Shown: in pieces, positions 25,487 to 34,021 of the stretch
Layout of the letters: each line of letters opens with the position of its first letter
How positions within the stretch are numbered: position 1 is the first letter of the stretch
Source: Lasiodiplodia sp. COLG20
Taxonomy: Eukaryota > Ascomycota > Dothideomycetes > Botryosphaeriales > Botryosphaeriaceae
NCBI GenBank assembly: GCA_009801085.1
Contig: VNWV01000001.1
Coordinates: 7,812,001-7,876,000 of the forward strand
Direction: 5' to 3'
Length of the DNA stretch: 64,000 bases
Notes under the pieces: generated by a model
Told to the model about the DNA's origin: nothing
What the model saw: the letters and a program-made list of their open reading frames with translations, nothing else
The model's database searches: none
Made by a program: the position numbers and the translations under genes

Positions 25487-27769
25487 AAGAGCAAGCTGAA
25501 CGCTCGTACCATTGTTCCTAAGACTGGGCCTCTTGGCTCCGGCTGAACAGTAGCAATTCGAACGATTCTGGGTGTGTCGTGATTGATTCTGACGGCCTCA
25601 GGACCATTTAAGCTCAATGGCCCAGCGGTTCAAGCAACCCACCGACTTCCGTGGCACCATTTCGCACCAAAAGGGCAAATCCGGTACAAGATCCTGTCAG
25701 CAATCTTCATACAATGACGACAAAGTGCAGCCGAATGGGTAGCCAAACGTAGTTGAGACTCCGTGATATTGCTGCCCGAGCGTTCATAACAGACACCCCG
25801 GCTGAAATCCGGAGGCTGGACATCTAGTCGGTGACCAGATCATGTCTCGTACGGTGTGATTCGGGGCACCGTGGGCACCCGCATGCTGCAGTGCAGCACA
25901 TTGCCAGCTAGGCTACAGGGCGCCACTGGGATGGAATCATGCGGACAAAGTGGCGGCGGATCGAAGGACCGGAGGTGGAGGCAGCCAGTGGCCAGTGGCG
26001 TGCAGCCAATGATATGGTCGACTTTGGCTGAGTATCTGTCGCGTGCCGCCTCTCAGTCGGAGCCAAGCTCCTGACGAAAAGCCACTGGTGGTGGATCGAA
26101 GCGTAGCTTCCAACATTGGTTGGACACTGTGAGCTGAAGGCCGAAGCAAGGATGACAAAGCTCAGCGGGGGATGGGGATTTTCAACCTAGCCGCATTTGG
26201 AGCCACTCGCGTGCGCGGTCGGAGCATCGGCTGTCGGATTCTGTGAAGCCTTTTGCTGAAAGCTTGCCGTCTTCAGCGGTGCAAAAGGTAAGATTTAAGT
26301 AGCTTAATATCAGCTCCAGACTAGATGAGCTGGCTCAGCATGTCAAGGAGAAGAAAGTGTAGTATGATTGATACGTGGCGCATTAGTGGTTGCCTTCTTT
26401 CGTTGCCTCCTCTCGCCAGTCGCCTACTGGCTGCTATGTACCCTTCTCTCCTGCTTTATCGAATCACCTGCACGTCTGATAGAAAGGCTATCGCCGGCAG
26501 CCCAGCCTGTGCCGCTAATATTTTTCTGGTTTCGCCCTCAGTCGGTCGGCCGAGAAAGGACTTTGTTCGCAACTGAGCCCGCTGGTTGCGTCTCCGCTCC
26601 CGACACGTAACACTGCTGGGGTCTCAGGTGGGTCTGCATCGCTTGCTAACTTGCCACTGCCACCATGACAAGACTGATAATCAACTGCACCCTGACTCAT
26701 GCCGCCTTGGAGACGAAGCTAACAAATTCGATGCTGGGCTGAAGATGATGCATCCCACACTCCTTTAGTTGGGATAACGAAGCGTCCATGGGCATTCTCT
26801 ACCGCAGATGCGAACACGGCCCGTTACCAACTCCTCAGTCCAATCCAAAAGTCGTTACCGGGCTGTTCCTCATACCGTTCTCATCCCTATCGCGTTCCTG
26901 GGGCTCTGAAGTCGACTGGATCCGAACATTTGAACTAGCTTGCCAAAAGAGAAAAGGGTGGACCATCGGACACGGCACGGGACCATATGTGATAAGGAAA
27001 GAGCCAAGAAAGGTGGCTTGGAATTCTGTGGAAAGACGAGAGGGTTGCTCAGGTCCAGGCGCTAACATAATAGCGGACTAATTGGACAACCCGACTCCAC
27101 CACGCGCTGCATCAACGTCCTACTTACGTCGGCGTTTATGCGTGGACATGTCACCGCTGCCGGATTTAACTGCTGGCGGCACTTAAAATGCTAGTGACGG
27201 ATTGGCCAACCAGGACACGCAAATCAGCTGCAACATTGCGGCGCAGGCCTCTATTCCCGCAGGCCTGCAGGAGGAAAGCAAGATCCCGAGATGCGAACTA
27301 GCTCTGACCGGGGATTGATACGGGCTACATGCATGCACGGCTGTCAGGGCGGCACCGAGTTCGTTCAGGGTTGAGCAAGGGTGGCTGCCAGATCTTGGAG
27401 ACGTGCGTTACGCGTAGATCGATGGGAGGCACCGCGCCGCACAGAGACCTGAGTTGGGTGCAACGAATCAAGATTTGCTCTGTGGCTTCAAAGGTGCTTG
27501 ACAGATGATGTCGGCTCATAGAAAACAACAGATCCCTGCAGCTTCGTGCTTCCTTCCGGAGTTGGTACCGGCCATGGTCACGTGACCACGGACCGCGCCT
27601 TCCCGCGTTGGTGGCTGACGGGATTATTTTCTGGGGCGAACAAACTCGCATCGCCAAATTCGAACGGCAGCTGCGCTCACACCGACTTCCACACAGCTAC
27701 ACTTGCTGCTTGCTGAAGCTACGTTTCGCAGTCTGCTGCTATCGGCTTTTCGAAAAAATTTTCACCACC
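25487..27769. other. Gene-poor region, right part, with NOB1 promoter
   Basis: No coding ORF recognised. The last 200 bp hold the NOB1 promoter, including a long CACGTG palindrome, listed separately. Short direct and inverted gcaggcct copies occur near 27246-27270. Confidence 0.5.
27575..27588. promoter_or_regulatory. 14-bp palindrome with E-box TCACGTGA
   Basis: tggtcacgtgacca is a perfect 14-bp palindrome centred on CACGTG, 182 bp upstream of the NOB1 start. CACGTG is the core bound by bHLH factors such as Cbf1/Pho4, and TCACGTGA-type sites have been linked to translation-related promoters in some fungi. Direct sequence observation; the factor is inferred. Confidence 0.5.
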
Positions 27770-29023
27770 ATGGCTTCGGAGAAGCCTATTCACAGCCTCG
27801 TCATTGACGCGGGCCCGATCATAAAAAATTCGCCTCCAGTCTCAACTTTGTTGGCCCAGTCAGAAGCTATTTTCACCATACCTTCCGTCGTTGCCGAAAT
27901 TCGGGACGAAGTTACAAGAGCTAGGGTAGAGACGACCTTGCTTCCATTTCTTACCCAGAGGAACCCGCATCCGGACACGGTCAAAATTGTCCAGGACTTC
28001 GCCCGCCGCACCGGTGACCTGGCTGTGCTCAGCAACACTGACATACAGCTCATTGCCCTTGCCCGGGACCTGGAGTGCGAGCGGAATGGCGGTGATTGGC
28101 GCCTGAGGAATGTACCCGGTCAGAAGAGGACGAACGGCCCTCCTCCCGCCAAACCCGCCCCGGAAGCTCCATCCACTTCGGAAGCTACTGCCGATCATGA
28201 AGCCGCACCTGCAGGGAGCAGCGAAGAAACTGCCGCCGCGAATGATGCCACTGAAGCTGTTACGTCCGCCCTCTCCAGCACGCACATCTGTGACGAGCCC
28301 TCTTCAAGTGCAGATGTTCCTCCAGAGGACGCATCTGGCAGTGCATCCGGCGCCACCGAAGCCGGCTCCGAGTCCGACTCGGACAACGACGGCTGGATCA
28401 CGCCGTCCAATATCAAGAAGAAGCAGGCGCGTGACCAGATGCTGAGCGCCGAGACGACCGAGGACACGTCCAAGACGCTGCAGGCCGCCATCATGACGAC
28501 CGACTTCGCCATGCAGAACGTCATCCTGCAGATGAACCTCAACCTGCTCTCGCCCTCGCTGCACCGCGTGCGGCACCTCAAGACGTTCGTGCTGCGCTGC
28601 CACGCTTGCTTCCTCACCACCAAGGAGATGAACAAGCAGTTCTGCCCCCGCTGCGGCAAGCCGTCCCTGACCCGCGTCACCTGCACCACCACCCAGAACG
28701 GCGAGTTCAAGCTGCACCTGAAGAAGAACATGCAGTGGAACAACCGCGGCGAGCGCTACAGCCTGCCCAAGCCCGCCTCCAAGTCCGCCTCCGGCCGCAT
28801 CACCGCCGGCGGCGGCAAGGACGGCTGGGGCGCCGGCCTCATCCTCGCCGAGGACCAGAAGGAATACGTGCGCGCCATCACCCAGGAGAAGCGCCAGAAG
28901 CAGCGCGACCTCATGGACGAGGATTACCTACCTTCTATCCTGACCGGTGAGCGCAACAGGTCCGGTGGTAGACCGAAGGTGGGCGCCGGCAGGAACATCA
29001 ATGCCGCCAAGAAGAAGAGGTAG
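27770..29023 (+). CDS. NOB1: 20S pre-rRNA D-site endonuclease Nob1
   Basis: Endonuclease that cleaves the 3' end of 18S rRNA (site D) in cytoplasmic pre-40S particles. Single exon, 417 aa. The start was chosen at 27770 (ccaccATGG context), where the PIN domain begins directly (HSLVIDAGPII, with catalytic-type Asp at residue 13, then EIRDEV and the acidic positions of LSNTDIQLIALARDLE). An acidic, low-complexity linker (about residues 120-205) leads to DGWITPSNIKK, typical of Nob1. A C4 zinc ribbon follows, with Cys at about 277, 280, 292 and 295 (CHACF...CPRCG), then the conserved NGEFKLHLKKNMQWNNRGERYS block. The frame is open upstream without an ATG, so no longer start is proposed. The C-terminus is basic. 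Confidence 0.96.
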   Translation: MASEKPIHSLVIDAGPIIKNSPPVSTLLAQSEAIFTIPSVVAEIRDEVTRARVETTLLPFLTQRNPHPDTVKIVQDFARRTGDLAVLSNTDIQLIALARDLECERNGGDWRLRNVPGQKRTNGPPPAKPAPEAPSTSEATADHEAAPAGSSEETAAANDATEAVTSALSSTHICDEPSSSADVPPEDASGSASGATEAGSESDSDNDGWITPSNIKKKQARDQMLSAETTEDTSKTLQAAIMTTDFAMQNVILQMNLNLLSPSLHRVRHLKTFVLRCHACFLTTKEMNKQFCPRCGKPSLTRVTCTTTQNGEFKLHLKKNMQWNNRGERYSLPKPASKSASGRITAGGGKDGWGAGLILAEDQKEYVRAITQEKRQKQRDLMDEDYLPSILTGERNRSGGRPKVGAGRNINAAKKKR

Positions 29024-29352
29024 ATGGAATGCATATGTAGGGATCAAAGGCATGGGTAGAGACTGGGGCATTTTTCTGGCGCATTTCGGATTTTTATGAC
29101 CGGTTTTAGTAGAAGATATCAAAAGTTTACGATCAATTCAGTTTTCCTTTTCCACGCATACATCCACTCATTGTTTTGATTGAAATTGTTTTTTTTTTAT
29201 TTGGACTGAAAGCCAGGGGCTACTAATCTGCAGATTACTGCCTTGAAGAAGGACGGTATTCACTGTATGAACGTGTCTGCTCTAGCTAGAGTTCAGACAG
29301 CGCATGCATGGGCTTCATGCGAGTGAATACAGAGAAGCTGATCATGGCTCGC
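29024..29352. other. Short gap between convergent NOB1 and NOP10 loci
   Basis: 329 bp holding the NOB1 3' UTR and the end of the NOP10 transcript. T-rich tracts near 29188-29200 could be part of 3' ends. A + strand ORF over 29308-29679 is the antisense shadow of the NOP10-side reading frame. Confidence 0.5.
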
Positions 29353-29657
29353 TCATTGTTGAGTAGGCTGGCGACCAGGACGGAGAACCAGAGTGGTGGT
29401 GGAGTTGGAAGAAGCGAGCGAGACGGAACCATCATCGCTGACCATCTCGTGATCCTCATCGTTCTTGCCTTCCTTCTTGCAACCCTCTACCTTGTTCTTC
29501 TTCTTAGAACCAGACTGAATGCCGACAGTGCCCAAGAAAGGACCACCTCCGAACGCCGCCGTAGAGCCATGATATCCGCCGTTCAAAACACCATTAACGC
29601 CAGCCTTGGTGGAAAGAGCCTTGTCGTCAGAGGCACCGCTTACGCGCCCATGGCCGC
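29353..29657 (-). CDS. Coding-like alternative last exon of NOP10 (or separate overlapping exon)
   Basis: On the minus strand, from 29657 down to a TGA at 29355-29353, one frame stays open for about 101 codons with fungal codon preference (AAG, AAC, GTC, GGC, TCC). It reads as Gly/Ser-rich, then a KKKNK basic patch, then DEDHEMVSDDG and a tail ending RPGRQPTQQ. It lacks a usable ATG near its start, so it should be a 3' exon. The acceptor aagcag, whose AG is at 29659-29658, would join it in phase to the NOP10 donor at 29755. The usual acceptor 11 nt upstream reads a different frame and stops at 29640. Splicing evidence is only inferred. Confidence 0.35.
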
Positions 29658-29933
29658 CTGCTTATCCTCTGTAGCATAAGTTAGAATATCTCATATCCTG
29701 GCGCCAACAGTGGCGCGAGAAACCCTGGGTTGACTTTTCTCGGGGGAGCACTGACTCGGCTGCTGGGTGGGGAGAAGGCCGAAACGCTTCTTGAGCGTGA
29801 CGCGCTGGCGAGAGTACTTGTCGTCGGGCGAGAAGCGGGCCGGGTGGGCAGACTTGGTAGCCTGGCCGTCGACGATCTTCTTGAGCGTATAGACACGCTT
29901 GCCTTCGGCGTCGAGGTGGTACATGAGATGCAT
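29640..29933 (-). CDS. NOP10: H/ACA snoRNP subunit Nop10
   Basis: Small core protein of H/ACA ribonucleoproteins that guide rRNA pseudouridylation, binding Cbf5 in the nucleolus. Coding exons are 29933-29756 and 29668-29640 (68 aa, within the family's usual length). It starts MHLMYHLD and carries the invariant [20 protein letters not shown] and TLKKRFGL blocks, covering nearly the whole protein. The terminal intron (gtcagt donor, ctaac branch site, tacag acceptor, 87 nt) replaces a run-on frame with KDKQAAMGA and a stop. Upstream, a cttgtcc...ttttattccacag intron (30009-29935) ends one base before the ATG, so the 5' UTR is also split. The gene is divergent from LCL2 across roughly 350 bp. An alternative acceptor may give a longer C-terminus. 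Confidence 0.9.
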
Positions 29934-30356
29934 GCTGTGGAATAAAAACTCGCGTCAGTCCCGAGACGTTCTTCCAATGCGCACAGCCCGTGGACAAGAT
30001 GAGACTCACGTTGCGGTGGGTGAAGAGGACGGTGTTCGCGACGTGGGTCGAAGGATTGGATCTGCGACGTGCGCGGTTGAGCGTGGTGGAAAGGGTCGGT
30101 CGCGAGCTGCTCGTCGTCGAAAGCTCCAAAAGATTCGCCGGGCAGGGTAAGAAATCTTGCCCGGCAAATCGCCGGCGGATCGCGGGGTAAGGAACAACGT
30201 ATCGCCGTAAAAGCTTGGCAGCCGATGACGAGGGGACCCTGGCTCGCCGCCTGCCGACGCGCCGCGCATCCCCGAAGAGGCCAGACAAGCTGCTGCGAGA
30301 GCTGCGAAGAAATTAAAAGCGACACCATTCAGACGCGCTCTCACATCCAGTCAATC
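29934..30356. promoter_or_regulatory. Shared NOP10/LCL2 upstream region with 5' UTR intron
   Basis: Divergent region between the NOP10 ATG (29933, minus) and the LCL2 ATG (30357, plus). On the minus strand it contains the NOP10 5' UTR exon ending cgcaac, followed by a gtgagt donor at 30009 and a cacag acceptor at 29936-29935. Two short near-repeats, cgccgggcagggtaagaaatcttgcccggc, form an inverted repeat around 30137-30166. Confidence 0.55.
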
Positions 30357-30800
30357 ATGCGCTCACCACTGAGCTTCGTCTTTCTTATTCTCGCCTGGAC
30401 GCTCGGCGTCTCCGCGCAGTTCCAGTTCTTCGAGCAGATGTTCGGAGGCGGCGGTCATCACCATCACCAGCAGCCGCAGAACATGCCCAGCGACTCAAGC
30501 TGGTATCAGCAACAATACGACGGCGGTGAGCAACTAGCTACGATTTTCTTTTGCCCGGCGTTTCACAGTACTTGATTCATGTACTAATACTATTATCTTA
30601 CTTCAGCTACCTGCGACAAGTACCTCTGCCCGGGCACGCTCTCCTGCGTGCACTTCCCGCACCACTGCCCATGCGCTTTCCCGACCGTCGAAGACAAGGT
30701 CGAGCTTGGCGAGGGGATTGCCATCTGCGCAAGCAAGGGCGGATTCAAGGAGGGCGAGACGCTGCGCAAGATCGAGCTTGCTAGGAAGGGGCTGTTGTAA
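30357..30800 (+). CDS. LCL2: Long chronological lifespan protein 2 (Lcl2), secretory pathway
   Basis: Small secreted/ER protein of the Lcl2 family, linked in yeast to chronological lifespan and ER-associated degradation. Exons 30357-30525 and 30607-30800 give 120 aa. A signal peptide is clear ([18 protein letters not shown], cleavage expected before QFQFFEQMF). After a His/Gln-rich stretch comes the conserved WYQQQYDG, interrupted by an 81-nt intron (gtgagc...ttcag). The core has six Cys: [22 protein letters not shown], and CASKGGF after [10 protein letters not shown]. It ends in IELARKGLL, as in the family. The start is fixed by the signal peptide. It shares its upstream region with NOP10. 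Confidence 0.95.
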
Positions 30801-31022
30801 AGATGCTACCATGTTCGGCGTGTACAAGGATACTCTAGAGCGGCGAAGCGGCGTTGTGTACAATCGAAAGAGGTGATTTTTGTCGGTATGAACGTACGGT
30901 GCAGTCCATTCCCGCGCATTTGAACGCAATCCTCTTATTGTCTATTCTCGTTCTTACAGTACCATCTCCGAGTCCGTTCTATCGCAAAACTGCCCAATTG
31001 TGTCAGATACCCATTCTCTAGT

Positions 31023-31948
31023 CTACAAAGGAATACCGTCGGTTTTCTCATGATCTTTCGAACCACTACCAAACATCCACCATTGTACGCCCAGATACGC
31101 ATCACAGCATGCCTGGAACATGCCGCAGAGCTTGAATGCCCATGGAACCTCGCCTTCCGCGCTGAGGAAGAAAAACGTCAGCTTGAATGTGTCACCGATC
31201 AACCAGTTCAACAGCACGCTGGGCCTGAAGCCCTTGGTGCTCTTCGCGCGCTGGTTCGCCAGGATCTGCGGCATCGGTAGGCAGGCCTCGATCGCCAACG
31301 CGATGTACCCGAGCACCGTCGTGTAACCCGTGAACAGCGAGCTGTTGCTGAGCAGGAGGTGGAGGACGATGAGGGCGCCTGTGAAATAGAGCAGGAAGTT
31401 CCAGTAAGGGCGGTGTGGGCGCCACTGCCAGAAGTTGTATGGGCGCGGCTTCGGATGCGCCGCGAACGGTGTATGTTGAGCAGCGGGCGGCGGGCGGTGC
31501 GTCAAAGCGACGTGCAGGAGCAGAACTTGCATGAAGATCATGAGGATGGCTTGGAAGAGGAGCGACAAGGCGAAGTGATCGCCAAACCAGAAGAAGATCC
31601 TGTTAAGGCAGGCGTGTGAGCAACGGGAGCGGCAGGCACGTGCGGAAGACACGCTTGACCTCTCAGGCGGGATTACTTTAATATAGACGCCACCAGCATG
31701 ATCAGAGGTATGTCCAGCGAGAAGCCGGCGGACGAGCGCGTCCGGTGGATGGAGTAGATTTGATCGGCATAGGAGGTAATCGGAGAGGAGACGATGCTGC
31801 ACGAAAAAGTCAACGACCTCTCCCGCCGGAGGGCAGCGAGCAGGTGGGCCTACAATGCCGGAGCGATATGGGTGACGAGACCCGAGAAGAAGCCCATGAT
31901 GTCGGAATCCGCGGTCCAAGAGTCGGGGAGGTAATCGGCGAGGGGCAT
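31023..31948 (-). CDS. PQ-loop repeat membrane protein
   Basis: Multi-pass membrane protein of the PQ-loop (SLC66-like) family; members include lysosomal/vacuolar amino-acid exporters and the Any1/PQLC1-type proteins acting on flippase-dependent lipid traffic. Exons on the minus strand are 31948-31854, 31796-31677 and 31599-31023 (263 aa). The introns (31853-31797, gtaggc...gtgcag; 31676-31600, gtaatc...taacag) restore the first PQ-loop-like repeat, SYADQIYSIHRTRSSAGFSLDIPL. The second repeat has the canonical PQ (LPMPQILANQRAKSTKGFRPSVLLNWLIGD). Hydrophobic helices follow each (LALSLLFQAILMIFMQVLLL, then IVLHLLLSNSSLFTGYTTVLGYIAL). The architecture of two repeats with a long central loop resembles Any1/PQLC1. 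Substrate unknown. An in-frame ATG at 31897 is an alternative start. Confidence 0.87.
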
Positions 31949-32369
31949 GGAGAGACGCGGCGACGCGAAAATCAAAAGGGGCGGGCTCGGGACAATTGAA
32001 TTCTGCTATCGCATTCCTTTCGGCGACTAGCGGAGAAGGTAGCGTGTCAGCAGGCGAGGTGGCAGGAGTGAGGTCGCTGCCAGGAGAGAAAGGGCTCGCG
32101 GTTCCTGCGCGTTAGCGTCGCGGGTAGGGCTGACGATTTCGATGCCAAGCCCCTTATCTCCAGCCTATCTCCACGTCTCCAGCCTAATCGTCATTGCTCT
32201 CGTACTCCACCCCGCCGCATCGTATGCCAAGCCCGTTCCCTAAGTATTTCTAGATCGCCTCATTCGTTGCATGTTTCATTTGCACAGAGTATCTTTTCGA
32301 AGCAAAATTCCAGCGCAATAGACACACCCACCGATCCATCAACCCTACCCCACTCCAGATCCGTCCGCC
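31949..32369. promoter_or_regulatory. Divergent promoter, PQ-loop gene / AIG2-like gene
   Basis: A 421-bp gap between divergent start codons, so it must hold both promoters and leaders. A ctatctcca/cgtctccagcct near-repeat occurs at 32155-32185. No specific factor site is recognised. Confidence 0.45.
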
Positions 32370-33242
32370 ATGGGCGACCACACAGCCTTCTTCTACGGTT
32401 TGCTTCCCCTCGCATCAAACACATTCACCATATAAGCCCCCACTTATACGCCTTCCCGCGCGATAGGCACCCTCATGGTCCCCAAAGTCCTCTACCGCGT
32501 CATCTACGGCACTTCCACGCCGGAACCCTGGCAAACCGCCTCTCTCTCCTCCTCGCCTCCGCGCCCGGCCCTGCTCCCCGCGCACCAGCGCCGCAAGGTC
32601 CGCCACGCCGACTACCCGGGCGTGATCGCGCTCCCCTCCGACCCGGCCTCCAGCGTGCGCGGCACCCTCGTCGCCGGCCTGACCGACGCCGACATGTACC
32701 GCCTCGACCTGTTCGAGGGCGACGAGTACGAGCGGCGGCGCGTGCGCGTGCGGGTCATCGCTGGCGGCAAGGTGGACGCTGCGAGCTTGCCTGAAGGCGG
32801 AGAGGCGGAGGGGGAGGAGGTCGAGGCCGAGACGTACATCTGGACGGCCGGGGAGCAGGCGCTGGAGGATGATGAGTGGGATTTCGACGAGTTTGTGCGC
32901 GAGAAGCTGCGGTTCTGGGTCGGCGAAGGGGCGGATCATGAGTATACTGGTAAGTCTCTCCGACATCCCGAAGAAAGGGGGTGAGCGGGTGGCGATGATT
33001 AGACCGTGCTGTGACGAAGATAGAGAGGCTGTACAGATCCTGTTGTAGACTATTCGCTTGACTGGAGTTTGCCAAGAACCTAATCTAACAGATCGGTCGT
33101 GTCACCAGAAGTCGACAAAGCTATTGCTGCGGAGAGCAGTGGCGTAGACGGGACTGGCGGGAGAGGAACCAATGGCGCTATCGGCAAAGCCTTAGATGAA
33201 GACCACAAGGCAGCCAAGGATGCACTGAAGAACGCTGTGTAG
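32370..33242 (+). CDS. AIG2-like gamma-glutamylcyclotransferase family protein
   Basis: GGCT/AIG2-fold protein; family members release 5-oxoproline from gamma-glutamyl compounds or glutamyl amines. Exons 32370-32397, 32467-32949 and 33109-33242 give 214 aa. The first splice completes the substrate-loop signature FFYGTLMVP, which fixes the start. RRKVRHADYPGVIA, VRGTLVAGLTDADMYRLDLFEG and DEYERRRV follow in family order; the Glu of FEG is at the catalytic-acid position. The second intron is long (159 nt) and contains a nearer acceptor (taacag at 33087-33092) whose frame stops quickly. The acceptor accag at 33108 instead continues as EVDKAIAAESSG and ends in a helical Lys/Ala-rich tail with a TAG at 33240. 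Exact substrate unknown. Confidence 0.88.
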
Positions 33243-34021
33243 ATCGACGGTTAGAAAATGTAGTTGATGCAAGGATATTAGAAAGTGGCTAGATACTCGA
33301 ATATAGAGGCTACGGATAGAGGTAATCGCTGTGTGGTGGAAAGAACTTCGCCCTATTCACTTTATAGTTAGAAGGGTTGAGGTATCCAAGAGTTACGAGA
33401 AAACGTAGAGCTAGAAGCAAGCAGGATCCATACCAAGACTTTACAATTCGCTGGAAAAGTGCTTATATTGCCCAACACTTGCCCATATGCCAAGAAAACT
33501 AGGTATTTCATTTAAAAATACCCAACCCGGCTTTCCATGAGAGTGCGCACGGTGCCCAGTAAGTATAGCCGTGTTCGATTCGGCTGACTATGGGGTTCCC
33601 TATTGCCCCCTTAGATAGATTAGCCTCTCGAAATTCTCATGCTCATCGGAAAGGATGAGATATAGGTGGTCACTGCATTGTACTGTACTTGTTGGTTCCT
33701 CCGGTAACTTGACCGTATCGACACATCTCATGAGGGACAATTGCTAGACTGGAGAAAGTATCAGTCTCTTCTTAAGGCCCAGCTATTATGTTAGACAAGG
33801 CGCGGACATTAGCCACCGCATTGTCATTGCTAATGATACAGTACAAAATACCCTTCGGTCATGAGACATCAAGTGGCATGGAAAGCAAAGAAGCCGGCGA
33901 AGCGCTCTCCAGAAGCGCATGAAATAGAAGGGAAAAAGAAAGAACAGGCTAAAATGGTATCACACAACCGCCCAAGGCACAAACCGCCAGACCCATTGTC
34001 CCAGTCCGGCTTACTACCAAC
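33243..34021. other. Convergent intergenic region
   Basis: 779 bp between two convergent stop codons, AT-rich relative to the exons. It should contain two 3' UTRs. No ORF with coding character. Confidence 0.55.

Noticed and set aside
29308..29679. 123-codon + strand ORF with a hydrophobic segment
   Set aside because: Antisense to the NOP10-side frame, which has better codon use; the hydrophobic stretch is the complement of a Lys/Glu-rich segment.
32415..32966. 183-codon minus-strand ORF over the AIG2-like gene
   Set aside because: Shadow of the clearly conserved plus-strand gene.
33561..33590. gttcgattc, resembling a tRNA T-loop
   Set aside because: No acceptor stem, D-arm or anticodon arm can be drawn around it; the same holds for gttcgattc at 22889.
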